From NCBI RefSeq assembly GCF_000626675.1, contig NZ_CP006842.1, forward strand, positions 2,480,001 to 2,544,000: DNA of 64,000 nt. The letters run 5' to 3'. The stretch is from Corynebacterium glyciniphilum AJ 3170. Lineage in GTDB: Bacteria; Actinomycetota; Actinomycetes; Mycobacteriales; Mycobacteriaceae. The notes below the pieces were generated by a model. The model was not told the origin of the DNA. It saw nothing but the letters and a program-made list of their open reading frames with translations, and made no database searches. Below, piece by piece: positions 19,616 through 27,821 of the stretch; positions within the stretch are counted from its first letter, which is position 1, and each line of letters starts with the position of its first letter. The translations under genes and the position numbers were made by a program.

Positions 19616-20377
19616 TCAGGCCTCCGAATTCTTGTCGGGACGGGTGGTGCGGTTCTCGATGCCGGTCTCCTGGGGGCCGACGTGCACCACGCGGTCAACG
19701 TAGATACCGGGCAGGTGAACCTCGTCGGGGTCCAGACGGTCGACCAGGTGCTCGACCTGCGCGATGGCCACGCGGGCACACTTGGCGGCCTCCGGATTGA
19801 AGTTCTGTGCGGTCTCACGGAAGACGAGGTTGCCCTGGCGGTCAGCCTTGTGGGCATGCACAAGTCCGACATCAGCCTTGATCGCGGCCTCCAGGATGTA
19901 ATCCTCGCCGTCGAAAGTGCGGGTCTCCTTGGGCTCGGAGAACTCCGCGACGGAACCGTCCGGGTTGTAGCGCACGGGCAGCCCCCCGGTGGCCAGCTCG
20001 GTACCGACACCCGCCTTGGTGTAAAACGCCGGGATACCTGCGCCGCCGGCACGCATACGCTCGGCGAGTGTGCCCTGCGGGGTGAACTCCACCGAGAGGT
20101 CCCCACTGAGGTACTGCTGAGCGTAAATGCGGTTCGACCCGATGTAGGACCCGATCGTGCGCGCGACACGACGATCCTCCAGAAGCGTCCCCAGGCCGAA
20201 GCCGTCGGTCCCGCAGTTGTTGGAGATGATCGTAAGGTCCCCGACTCCCAACGTCCGGACCGCGTCAATGAGTACCGACGGGATACCTACCAGGCCGAAT
20301 CCACCGACAGCGACAGATGCACCGTCGAAGAGGTCCGCCACCGCCTCGTCTGCTGTGCTGAATGTTTTGTCAAGCAT
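19616..20377 (-). CDS. pcaI: 3-oxoadipate CoA-transferase subunit A
   Basis: Alpha subunit of 253 residues, partner of PcaJ. It carries the CoA-transferase family I glycine motif [13 protein letters not shown] near residue 25 and [12 protein letters not shown]. The ATG at 20377 has no Shine-Dalgarno. A TACAGT -10 box ends seven nt before it, so the mRNA is probably leaderless. It is divergent from pcaR with a 73-bp shared regulatory region containing two GTTC-N7-G(A/G)AC elements. Confidence 0.94.
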   Translation of the reverse strand: MLDKTFSTADEAVADLFDGASVAVGGFGLVGIPSVLIDAVRTLGVGDLTIISNNCGTDGFGLGTLLEDRRVARTIGSYIGSNRIYAQQYLSGDLSVEFTPQGTLAERMRAGGAGIPAFYTKAGVGTELATGGLPVRYNPDGSVAEFSEPKETRTFDGEDYILEAAIKADVGLVHAHKADRQGNLVFRETAQNFNPEAAKCARVAIAQVEHLVDRLDPDEVHLPGIYVDRVVHVGPQETGIENRTTRPDKNSEA

Positions 20378-20384
20378 ATGGAAA

Positions 20385-20414
20385 ACTGTACACTGGTGTT
20401 CGCGCAATGGACAA
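20385..20414 (-). promoter_or_regulatory. pcaI promoter
   Basis: On the minus strand a -35 TTGTCC (20414-20409) and a -10 TACAGT (20390-20385) are 18 bp apart. The last -10 base is 8 nt before the A of the pcaI ATG, so transcription is predicted to begin at or within a base or two of the start codon. The first GTTC element (20398-20412) lies in the -10/-35 spacer and reaches into the -35 box, consistent with repression. Confidence 0.6.
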
Positions 20415-20431
20415 ATGTTCGCTGCATGAAC
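20398..20431. promoter_or_regulatory. Two GTTC-N7-G(A/G)AC elements, candidate PcaR operators
   Basis: GTTC-gctgcat-GAAC at 20417-20431 is a 15-bp inverted repeat. GTTC-gcgcaat-GGAC at 20398-20412 is an imperfect copy exactly 19 bp away. Both lie between the divergent pcaI and pcaR starts. A matching GTTC-N7-GAAC element lies upstream of pcaH at 43811-43825. The IclR-family PcaR encoded alongside is the natural ligand. Confidence 0.6.
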
Positions 20432-20450
20432 GGATGACAGGAGTAATCCG

Positions 20451-21248
20451 GTGACACACACAGACGGCAGACCATCCGGAGACGGCCCCGGGGGCCAGGT
20501 CCAGTCCTTCGTGCGCGGGCTCGCCGTGATCCGCTGCTTCGACGGTGAACACCCCCGACTCACTCTCGCCCAGGTCGCCGAACGGACCGGACTGGCGCGA
20601 GCCACGGCGCGGCGATTCCTGCACACCCTGGTCTCGATGGACTACGCCAACACCGACGGCACGGACTTCTGGTTGACCTCCCGGGTACTCGAACTCGGCC
20701 ACAGCTACCTGTCGTCGTTGTCCCTGCCGGACATCGGTCAACCGCGGCTGGAGGAGCTTTCCCGACGCATCGGGGAATCGAGTTCCATGTCCGTCCTCGA
20801 AGGACGTGACGTCGTCTACGTCAGCCGGGTCCCGGTCCGCCGGATCATGGCCGTGTCGATCACCATCGGCACCCGCTTCCCCGCCTACGCCACATCGATG
20901 GGACGGGTACTGCTCGCCGACCTGAACCCCGTTGACCTCGACGCCTATCTCGACTCGGTCGCTCTGGAACCGTTGACCCCGCGCACGTGCACCTCCGTCG
21001 GCCAGCTGCGGGCCGAACTCCAGACGGTACGCGACCAAGGCTGGTCCCTGGTCGACCAGGAGCTCGAGGTCGGGCTACGGTCCGTCGCTGCCCCGGTCCA
21101 TGGGCCGGACGGTCGGGCGGTCGCCGCGGTGAACGTCTCCACGCGCACCGAGGTGTACGGCATCAATGACCTGCACCGTGACATTATCCCCGAGCTGTTG
21201 GCGGCAGCACGGGCGATCAGCGGTGACCTCGCCGCACAACATCTGTGA
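20451..21248 (+). CDS. pcaR: IclR-family regulator PcaR
   Basis: The protein has 265 residues. An N-terminal winged HTH (LTLAQVAERTGLARATARRF) is followed by the IclR effector domain (YVSRVPVRRIMAVSITIGTR; PAYATSMGRVLL; GWSLVDQELEVGLRSVA). This arrangement is typical of the PcaR/PcaU/PobR group. In C. glutamicum PcaR represses the protocatechuate genes. GTG at 20451 follows an AGGAG. It is divergent from pcaIJ and heads a rightward pcaR-pcaF-pcaD series. Confidence 0.93.
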   Translation: MTHTDGRPSGDGPGGQVQSFVRGLAVIRCFDGEHPRLTLAQVAERTGLARATARRFLHTLVSMDYANTDGTDFWLTSRVLELGHSYLSSLSLPDIGQPRLEELSRRIGESSSMSVLEGRDVVYVSRVPVRRIMAVSITIGTRFPAYATSMGRVLLADLNPVDLDAYLDSVALEPLTPRTCTSVGQLRAELQTVRDQGWSLVDQELEVGLRSVAAPVHGPDGRAVAAVNVSTRTEVYGINDLHRDIIPELLAAARAISGDLAAQHL

Positions 21249-21303
21249 CCATCGACCACATACGACAGACCACAACAGTCCACGACAGCTGAGGAACTCA
21301 CCC

Positions 21304-22590
21304 ATGAACGACACCCCAACCTCCACCCCCACCACTGCTCCCGCGCCGACCGACGTGGTGCTGTGCTCGCCGTTGCGCACCCCGGTCGGCGCCTACGGAG
21401 GAGCTTTCACCGACGTGCCCGTCCAGGAGCTGGCCTCCACCGTCGTCAGCGCTATCGTCGAGCGCACCGGCCTGACAGCTGACTCCATCGACGACATCAT
21501 CCTCGGCCAGGCCTCCCCGGATGGTGCCGCGCCCGCTCTCGGACGCGTCGTCGCACTGGACTCCGGCCTAGGTGACAGCGTGCCGGGCATGCAGCTCGAC
21601 CGACGGTGCGGCTCCGGGCTGCAGGCGGTGGTCACCGCCGCCGCCCACGTCGCCACGGGTGCCGCCGACCTGATCATCGCCGGCGGCGCGGAATCGATGA
21701 GCCGCACCGGATACTCCGTCGACGGCTCCATCCGCTGGGGTGTCAAAGGTGGCGACCTCGTCCTCCACGACCGTCTGGCCGAAGGACGTGCCTCTGCCGG
21801 AGGTCGCCACCACCCCATCCCCGGCGGAATGATCGAGACCGCCGAGAACCTGCGCCGCGAGTACGGCATCACCCGCGAGGCTCAGGATGCACTGGCCGCC
21901 GAATCCCACCGACGAGCCGTCGCGGCCATCGATGACGGTCTGTTCGCCGACGAGATCGTCCCTGTGACGGTTCCGGGCAAGCGCCGTCGTGATCCGGAGA
22001 CCGTCGTCGACCGCGACGAGCACCCGCGCCCGGGCACCACCACGGAGAAGCTCGCCGGCCTGCGGCCGGTGATGGGACGCCAGGACGACGAGGCCACCGT
22101 CACCGCCGGCAACGCCTCCGGCCAGAATGACGGGGCCGCCGCCATGGTCGTCACCACCCGGGCTCGCGCCGAAGAACTCGGGTTGGAACCTTTCGCCCGA
22201 CTGAGCGGCTGGGCCGTGGCCGGAGTCGCCCCGGAGACCATGGGGATCGGACCGGTCCCGGCGACCGCGCGGGTCCTCGACCGCCTCGGAATAACCCTGG
22301 ACGACCTCGACGTCATCGAACTCAACGAGGCCTTCGCCGCCCAGGCCCTGTCCGTGCTGCAGGAGTGGGGTGTTCCTGCCGACGATCCCCGGCTGAACCC
22401 GCACGGTTCCGGAATCTCCCTGGGCCACCCTGTCGGTGCCACCGGCGCCCGGATGCTGGTGACACTCTGCCACGAGCTACGTCGTCGCGGTAAGGATGGT
22501 GATGGTACGGACGGTCTGCGTGGACTGGCCACGATGTGTATCGGTGGAGGACAGGGACTGGCCGCCGTACTCGAAGCAGAACAAGCCTGA
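21304..22590 (+). CDS. pcaF: Beta-ketoadipyl-CoA thiolase
   Basis: Thiolase of 428 residues, cleaving beta-ketoadipyl-CoA with CoA to succinyl-CoA and acetyl-CoA, the last pca step. The acylated Cys is C102 in LDRRCGSGLQAV. NEAFAAQALSVL, the SLGHPVGATGARM His region and the C-terminal MCIGGGQG Cys are intact. ATG at 21304 follows a GAGGAA; an upstream in-frame ATG overlaps pcaR and is not used. It is followed closely by pcaD. Confidence 0.95.
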   Translation: MNDTPTSTPTTAPAPTDVVLCSPLRTPVGAYGGAFTDVPVQELASTVVSAIVERTGLTADSIDDIILGQASPDGAAPALGRVVALDSGLGDSVPGMQLDRRCGSGLQAVVTAAAHVATGAADLIIAGGAESMSRTGYSVDGSIRWGVKGGDLVLHDRLAEGRASAGGRHHPIPGGMIETAENLRREYGITREAQDALAAESHRRAVAAIDDGLFADEIVPVTVPGKRRRDPETVVDRDEHPRPGTTTEKLAGLRPVMGRQDDEATVTAGNASGQNDGAAAMVVTTRARAEELGLEPFARLSGWAVAGVAPETMGIGPVPATARVLDRLGITLDDLDVIELNEAFAAQALSVLQEWGVPADDPRLNPHGSGISLGHPVGATGARMLVTLCHELRRRGKDGDGTDGLRGLATMCIGGGQGLAAVLEAEQA

Positions 22591-22638
22591 CCGGCACCGC
22601 GCCACAGCACCCACCACACGCACACGAAGGAGCCGACC

Positions 22639-23433
22639 ATGACCTCAACGAATTCTGGAACCTCTCCCCTCATCCTGCACGCCGACGCCTACGGCCCGGC
22701 GGATGCCGAGACCGTGGTGTTACTCGGCTCTCTGGGTTCTACGACCGAGATGTGGCTGCCTCAGCTCGACGGCCTCAGCACCAGGCGACGGGTCATCGCA
22801 CTGGACCACCGCGGCCACGGGAGATCACCCATGCCACCGACCGCCTCCGGAAACTCGACGGTGCCGGATCTCGCCGCCGATGTCCTGCATACCCTTGACG
22901 GGTTGAATGTCGGACGTTTCACCGTGGTCGGGCTGTCCCTCGGCGGGGCGGTCGCACAGTACCTCGCGGCAACCAGCGACCGGGTGGACGCTGCCGTGTT
23001 CATCTGCACCGCCGCGAAGTTCGGCGAACCCTCCGGATGGGTCGAGCGGGCACACACCGCCCGCACCGACGGTGTCGGTGCCCTGGCCGACGCGGTGATC
23101 ACCCGCTGGTTCTCCCCCGCCTACCGGGAGCAGAACCCGGCGACCACCGACCACTACCGCGACATGATCGCCGCCACCCCGGACGAGGGGTACGCGGCGT
23201 GCTGCGACGCCCTCTCGCAGTGGGACTTCACCTCCCGGCTGGGCGACATCACCGTGCCGACACTGGTCATCGCCGGTGAGCACGATCCGTCCACTGCTCC
23301 GGAGACGGTGAAGGTGATCGCGGACGGTATCGACGGTTCCTCCTATGCGGTCTTGTCGCCTGCGGCACATCTGCCGAACCTGGAACAACCGGAGACCGTC
23401 AACGGCCTGATCCGCGGCTTTCTGGCGGACTGA
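22639..23433 (+). CDS. pcaD: 3-oxoadipate enol-lactonase
   Basis: Alpha/beta hydrolase of 264 residues that opens 3-oxoadipate enol-lactone to 3-oxoadipate. The nucleophile elbow is GLSLGG (Ser about 100). LGSLGSTTEMW and DHRGHGRS are the conserved strands of PcaD, and the triad His fits AAHLPNLEQP near the C-terminus. It is a stand-alone PcaD: decarboxylation is done by the separate PcaC, not by a PcaL fusion. The ATG follows CGAAGGAG. It is part of the pcaF-pcaD-iclR run. Confidence 0.94.
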   Translation: MTSTNSGTSPLILHADAYGPADAETVVLLGSLGSTTEMWLPQLDGLSTRRRVIALDHRGHGRSPMPPTASGNSTVPDLAADVLHTLDGLNVGRFTVVGLSLGGAVAQYLAATSDRVDAAVFICTAAKFGEPSGWVERAHTARTDGVGALADAVITRWFSPAYREQNPATTDHYRDMIAATPDEGYAACCDALSQWDFTSRLGDITVPTLVIAGEHDPSTAPETVKVIADGIDGSSYAVLSPAAHLPNLEQPETVNGLIRGFLAD

Positions 23434-23456
23434 CCGCCCGACGGAAGGAGGAGACA

Positions 23457-24260
23457 GTGGCGAATTCCCGCTCCGGTGAGTCGGTACTACAACGTGCCAT
23501 GAAGATCCTGGAGTGTTTCGACGCCGACCGGCCCCGGTTGACGGCCTCACAGATCGCCGAAGCCACGGGGCTGTCCCGGTCGACGACCCACCGGCTCGTC
23601 ACCGAGATGACCTCGGTGGGCATGCTGCAACGGCTCGATGACGGGAACTTGACGGTGAGCACCCATTCCTGGGAGACCTCGGTGCGGTGCAGCCCTCTCG
23701 AACAGCTTCGGGACCTGGCTAAACCTGTCCTTGAAGATCTGCACGCGCGGTTCAACCACCACATCTGTCTCGCCGTTCCGGATTTCGAGGCACTCAGCGT
23801 GCTCTACCTCGAGCATTATGACGCGGGATACCCGCTCCGGATCCTGAGCCGACACGCCTCCCGGTTGTCGATCCACAACAATTCGGCGGGGTTGACCATG
23901 CTCGCTTTCGGTGGCGAGAAAGCGGTCAACCGTGTCTTGAACGGCTCATTGCCTGACCGGGTGACAGGCGAACCGATGGACCCCGCCCGGATCCGTGCAG
24001 ACCTGCTCCTGATTCGTCAGCAGGGCTACGGGCACATCGTCGGCGGCATGGTCACCGAAAACACGTCGTTCGCTGTCCCCTGTTTCAACCTGACCGACGG
24101 ATCTGTGCAGTGTTCCCTCGGGCTCGTGGCACGGACCGACCAATGCGATCACGACGAGGTACTCGGCGCACTTATTTCTGCTGGCAGAACGCTTTCCGAT
24201 GCACTGACCGACGCAGCCACCCCTGATATACCCCCGGCTCTCCTAGACAAGTCAGCCTGA
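23457..24260 (+). CDS. IclR-family regulator of the adjacent module
   Basis: The protein has 267 residues, with an N-terminal HTH (LTASQIAEATGLSRSTTHRLV) and an IclR ligand domain (ICLAVPDFEALSVLYLEHYDA; RLSIHNNSAGLTMLAFGG; NTSFAVPCFNLTDG). It differs clearly from PcaR in this window. GTG at 23457 has a strong AAGGAGGA Shine-Dalgarno, 23 nt after pcaD. It directly precedes the MHS-transporter/Gfo/TIM/FAD/LctP operon. A palindrome 15 nt after its stop is repeated before the other KstD-like gene, so it is the best candidate regulator of both. The effector is unknown. Confidence 0.87.
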   Translation: MANSRSGESVLQRAMKILECFDADRPRLTASQIAEATGLSRSTTHRLVTEMTSVGMLQRLDDGNLTVSTHSWETSVRCSPLEQLRDLAKPVLEDLHARFNHHICLAVPDFEALSVLYLEHYDAGYPLRILSRHASRLSIHNNSAGLTMLAFGGEKAVNRVLNGSLPDRVTGEPMDPARIRADLLLIRQQGYGHIVGGMVTENTSFAVPCFNLTDGSVQCSLGLVARTDQCDHDEVLGALISAGRTLSDALTDAATPDIPPALLDKSA

Positions 24261-24274
24261 CCGTCCCCCCGTTG

Positions 24275-24289
24275 TCCCGTTCAACGGGA
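24275..24289. promoter_or_regulatory. 15-bp perfect palindrome, candidate operator (copy 2)
   Basis: TCCCGTTCAACGGGA, identical to the copy at 18789-18803. It lies between the IclR gene and the transporter gene, 120 bp upstream of the transporter start, where an operon promoter is expected. It does not look like a terminator, since its 7-bp arms and single-base spacer leave no room for a hairpin loop. Confidence 0.75.
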
Positions 24290-24395
24290 AGGGGGTCGGC
24301 AGCTGCGCTCCATGGAAATACGGTTCACAGTGTCCAACGCAGTGTGTTCCAGATCATAGAGCACCGCTGACATCAGACCCAGAATGGAGAGCACC

Positions 24396-25856
24396 GTGAC
24401 ATCAACTGCCACGAATGCCGAACGGGAACAACCGCACCAGGAAAAGACTCCGAAGAAGGCCGCCATGGCGTCCCTGCTCGGTTCCACGCTTGAGTACTAC
24501 GACTTCGTCATCTACGGAACAGCATCCGCACTGCTGTTCAACCAGCTGTTCTTCCCTCAGGGCGACCCCGTCGTCGCCACGATCGCCTCCTTGGCCTCTT
24601 TCGGTGTGGCCTATGTGGCACGTCCCTTCGGAGGTCTGATCATGGGGCACATCGGCGACCGCATCAGTCGCCGTACGGCCTTGATGGTCACGCTGGTCAT
24701 CATGGGTCTCGCGTCCGTGTCGATCGGCCTGTTGCCGACATACGAGTCCATCGGCATCTGGGCTACCGTCCTGCTGTTGATCTGCCGCATCGCCCAGGGC
24801 TTCTCCGCGGGCGCGGAGTCCGCAGGTGCCTCGACGATGACCATGGAGCACTCCCCCGAGGGCCGCAGAGCGTTCTTCACCAGTTCCGTGATGGCGGGCT
24901 GCTCCATCGGTAACGTGCTGGCCGGGCTGGTCTTCCTCCCCTTCCTCGCTCTCCCCGAGGACCAGTTGATGAGCTGGGGCTGGCGTATCCCGTTCCTGCT
25001 GTCCGCTGTGGTACTCCTGGTGGCGTACTTCGTACGTACGCGGTTGGAAGAGCCTGATGCCGTAGCCACCGCGGAGGAGAAGATCGGTGAGGATTCCAGC
25101 GCAGTGCATGAACTGCCGGCGATGGCCGTCCTCAAGACCCAGGGTGTGGACGTCGTCAAGATCGTCATGATCACCCTCTACTCGGTGATCCAGACCACCT
25201 TCAACGTCTACGCGCTGAGCTACGCCACCGAACACGCCGGCATCGAGCGTCCCACCATGGTGACGATCAATACCGTCGCCCTGGCGGTCTCTATCGCCTT
25301 CATCCCGTTCCTCGCCTGGGTGTCCGACCAGATCGGGCGCAAGCCCGTCCTCTTTATCGGCGCGATCGGCTCCGTGATCACCACCTACCTGTACTTCATG
25401 GCGATCAACGACGGGCATATCGCGTTGATGTTCACCATCTGCATTCTCAACCAGGGAATGTTCTACTCCTGCTGGAATGCGACGTGGACGATCTTCTTCC
25501 CGGAGATGTTCGCCGCCCCGGTGCGCTACACCGGAATGGCCATGGGCAACCAGCTCGGTCTGGTGATCGTGGGCTTCGTACCTGCCATCAACACCGCCAT
25601 CTACGCCTGGGCCGGCTGGCAGGCGGTGGCAACCTTCATCGCAGTCTGCGTCGCCGTCAGTGTGGCGGTCATCATGACCTGCCGCGAAACGGCTTTTACT
25701 CCCCTCGACCAGCTGGGCCTGAAGAACACGCCGAAGTACACCCGGGCCGATCAGCGTGCGCTGATCGCGGCCGCAGGGACGCGCGAGCCCGGCGCTATCG
25801 CAGACATCGCTCCGGAAGACGGTTCCCGGGAACCTCTTCCCAGTAACGCCCCCTAG
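24396..25856 (+). CDS. MFS transporter, metabolite:H+ symporter (shikimate-like) family
   Basis: This permease of about 486 residues has 12 membrane segments and the MHS signatures: GSTLEYYDFVIYGTASAL at the start, GHIGDRISRRTALM in loop 2-3 and CRIAQGFSAGAESAG. It resembles QsuA in this window (GSALEYYDFAVYGTAAAL), so a shikimate-like cyclic carboxylate is the expected substrate type. GTG at 24396 was chosen because GGAGA lies 5 nt upstream; an ATG at 24384 has no Shine-Dalgarno. It is the first gene of a five-gene operon. Confidence 0.85.
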   Translation: MTSTATNAEREQPHQEKTPKKAAMASLLGSTLEYYDFVIYGTASALLFNQLFFPQGDPVVATIASLASFGVAYVARPFGGLIMGHIGDRISRRTALMVTLVIMGLASVSIGLLPTYESIGIWATVLLLICRIAQGFSAGAESAGASTMTMEHSPEGRRAFFTSSVMAGCSIGNVLAGLVFLPFLALPEDQLMSWGWRIPFLLSAVVLLVAYFVRTRLEEPDAVATAEEKIGEDSSAVHELPAMAVLKTQGVDVVKIVMITLYSVIQTTFNVYALSYATEHAGIERPTMVTINTVALAVSIAFIPFLAWVSDQIGRKPVLFIGAIGSVITTYLYFMAINDGHIALMFTICILNQGMFYSCWNATWTIFFPEMFAAPVRYTGMAMGNQLGLVIVGFVPAINTAIYAWAGWQAVATFIAVCVAVSVAVIMTCRETAFTPLDQLGLKNTPKYTRADQRALIAAAGTREPGAIADIAPEDGSREPLPSNAP

Positions 25857-25878
25857 CCAACGAAAGAGAGTATTCACC

Positions 25879-26991
25879 ATGTCATCGTCCACAGTCCCCA
25901 ACGACCTCAGAGTCGGCATCGTCGGTTGCGGTGCGATCTCCCGTAACCATCTCGAGGCTTTTGCCGCCGCTCCGGGCGCCCAGGTCACCGTCGTCTGCGA
26001 CATTGACCCCGACCGCGCCCGCCAGACGGCGGAGCAGTACGGCATCGCGCATGCGGTCGGCACCGTCGACGAGCTCCTCTCCACCGGAGTCGACATCATC
26101 TCGGTGTGCACTCCCCACCCCACCCACGAGGACGTCGTTCTCGCGGCAGCCGCCGCCGGAGTCCATATCCTGTGCGAGAAGCCCATCGCCGTAGACCTCG
26201 CTTCGGCACGACGCATGACATCCGCCTGCCACGCCGCCGGTGTACGCCTCGGAGTCCTGTTCCAGCGTCGCTTCTGGCCCGCCGCCCAGGAGATGAAGGC
26301 TGACCTGGTCGCAGACCGACTCGGCGAGCCGATCCTCGGGCAGTGCACCGTTCTGCTGCACCGTGACCCCACCTACTATTCCGCCACTCCGTGGCGCGGC
26401 ACGTGGGACAGCGACGGCGGCGGGGTGTTGATGACCCAGGCGATCCACTACATCGACCTGTTGATCTGGATGCTGGGAGACCCGGTGGAGGTCTCCGGAA
26501 AAATCGCCACGTTCACCCACGACATTGAGGTCGAGGACACGGCCGTCGCAACCGTGACTTTCGCCTCCGGAGCACTGGCCACGATCAATGCCACCACCGC
26601 GGCGGACACTGCGCTGGGCGCCCGGGTTCAGGTCACTGCGTCTTCCGGCGCCACCCGCACCATCCTCGAATACCCCGAGGGCACCGACGGCCGGGCCGTC
26701 CTGCGCGCCGAGAACGGTTCGGTGAGCACCACCCCGGACTACCCGGACGATCTCGTGGCCAACGCGGATCTTCGTACCATCAACGGGGCGCTGATCCCCC
26801 ATCACACCGCCCAGGTGGCCGACTTCGTCGCCGCCGTTCGAAACGGGTGTGCGCCGGCGGTGACCGGGCACGACGCCACCCGCTCACTGGCCGTGCTACT
26901 CGCCGTCTATGAATCATCGCGCACCGGCGCCCCAGTGCAGCTGACCACGGACATGGTCGTCTCCGGCGATGTCGAGGAGGTGACGGCATGA
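25879..26991 (+). CDS. Gfo/Idh/MocA-family oxidoreductase
   Basis: NAD(P)-dependent dehydrogenase of 370 residues. The N-terminal Rossmann motif is VGIVGCGAISRNHLEAF, then CTPHPTHEDVV and the family EKP motif in ILCEKPIAVDLASA. The C-terminal domain contains GGVLMTQAIHYIDLLIWMLG, with the His-Asp pair common in inositol and sugar dehydrogenases. Members oxidise a ring or sugar hydroxyl to a ketone. An AAAGAGAG stretch precedes the ATG, 22 nt after the transporter. The stop overlaps the next gene by 4 nt. The substrate is unknown; a polyhydroxylated ring acid is inferred from context. Confidence 0.88.
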   Translation: MSSSTVPNDLRVGIVGCGAISRNHLEAFAAAPGAQVTVVCDIDPDRARQTAEQYGIAHAVGTVDELLSTGVDIISVCTPHPTHEDVVLAAAAAGVHILCEKPIAVDLASARRMTSACHAAGVRLGVLFQRRFWPAAQEMKADLVADRLGEPILGQCTVLLHRDPTYYSATPWRGTWDSDGGGVLMTQAIHYIDLLIWMLGDPVEVSGKIATFTHDIEVEDTAVATVTFASGALATINATTAADTALGARVQVTASSGATRTILEYPEGTDGRAVLRAENGSVSTTPDYPDDLVANADLRTINGALIPHHTAQVADFVAAVRNGCAPAVTGHDATRSLAVLLAVYESSRTGAPVQLTTDMVVSGDVEEVTA

Positions 26992-27821
26992 GGTCTCTCG
27001 GACTCGCCCCGCTGTCGGCATTGTCCGTCGCTCCCGACGAACTGGTACGGCTAGCCGCAGACGCCGGCTTCGACTTCGTCGGTCTGCGCGTCCTCGCAGT
27101 CACCGCGGAGGAACCGTCCTACGACCTGTCCCCCGGGTCACCTCTGCTGGCCGACACTCTGCGTGCACTCAGCGATACCGGCCTGTCGGTGGTTGACGCC
27201 GAATTCCTGCGCATCGACGCCGACACCGACCGCACCACCTGGTTACCGGCGCTCGAGGCCTCACAGGCCCTCGGTGCCACACGACTCACTGTCGCCGCCG
27301 GAGACGAGGATCTGGTCCGGCTGACCGACACCCTCGGACGTCTGGTCGAGGACGCCGCCGAATACGGAGTCATTCCCGCACTGGAGCCGATCTCCTACCG
27401 CAGTGTGCATTCCCTGCCGGTGGCTGCACAGATCGCCCGGGACACCGGCGCCCGGGTCCTTCCCGACACCCTGCATCTGGCCCGCTTCGACGCCACTGCG
27501 GCGGAACTGGCGCAGATCGGCGACCTTGTGGACATGGTCCAGTTGTGTGACAGCCCGGCGCACGCGCCGACCACCGTGGAGGGACTCGTCGAGGAATCCC
27601 GCGCACTGCGGCTGGCCCCGGGCGACGGTGACCAGGACCTGACGCAGTTCCTGCGTCCGTTGCCGCCGGAGCTCCCAGTCAGCGTCGAGGTGCCTCACGA
27701 CAGCGAGCGTGCCCGTTGCGGCGACGCCGCCTGGATCCAGCATCTGTATGCCACGACCACACGTTTCCTCGACACATTGTCCACCCCCGAACCGACATCT
27801 CCCGGAGGCCACGCATCATGA
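26988..27821 (+). CDS. Sugar-phosphate isomerase/epimerase-like TIM barrel
   Basis: The protein has 277 residues in the xylose-isomerase-like (AP-endonuclease 2) fold: LVRLAADAGFDFVGLRVL, then IPALEPISYRSV with a metal-binding Glu, LPDTLHLARF with Asp and His, MVQLCDSPAH, and VSVEVPHDS with the final Glu. The group includes inosose dehydratases, epimerases and 3-dehydroshikimate dehydratases, so isomerisation or dehydration of a keto intermediate is plausible. It overlaps the Gfo gene upstream and the FAD gene downstream by ATGA, so all three are translationally coupled. It is clearly distinct from QsuB. Confidence 0.85.
   Translation: MRSLGLAPLSALSVAPDELVRLAADAGFDFVGLRVLAVTAEEPSYDLSPGSPLLADTLRALSDTGLSVVDAEFLRIDADTDRTTWLPALEASQALGATRLTVAAGDEDLVRLTDTLGRLVEDAAEYGVIPALEPISYRSVHSLPVAAQIARDTGARVLPDTLHLARFDATAAELAQIGDLVDMVQLCDSPAHAPTTVEGLVEESRALRLAPGDGDQDLTQFLRPLPPELPVSVEVPHDSERARCGDAAWIQHLYATTTRFLDTLSTPEPTSPGGHAS

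Noticed and set aside
24275..24289. Palindrome as terminator of the IclR gene
   Set aside because: Its arms are only 7 bp with one spacer base and no T-run, and an exact copy lies in a promoter region elsewhere.
24402..26372. 656-codon ORF on the minus strand
   Set aside because: Antisense to the MHS transporter and Gfo/Idh genes; low-complexity His/Gly/Asp/Arg composition and no domain.
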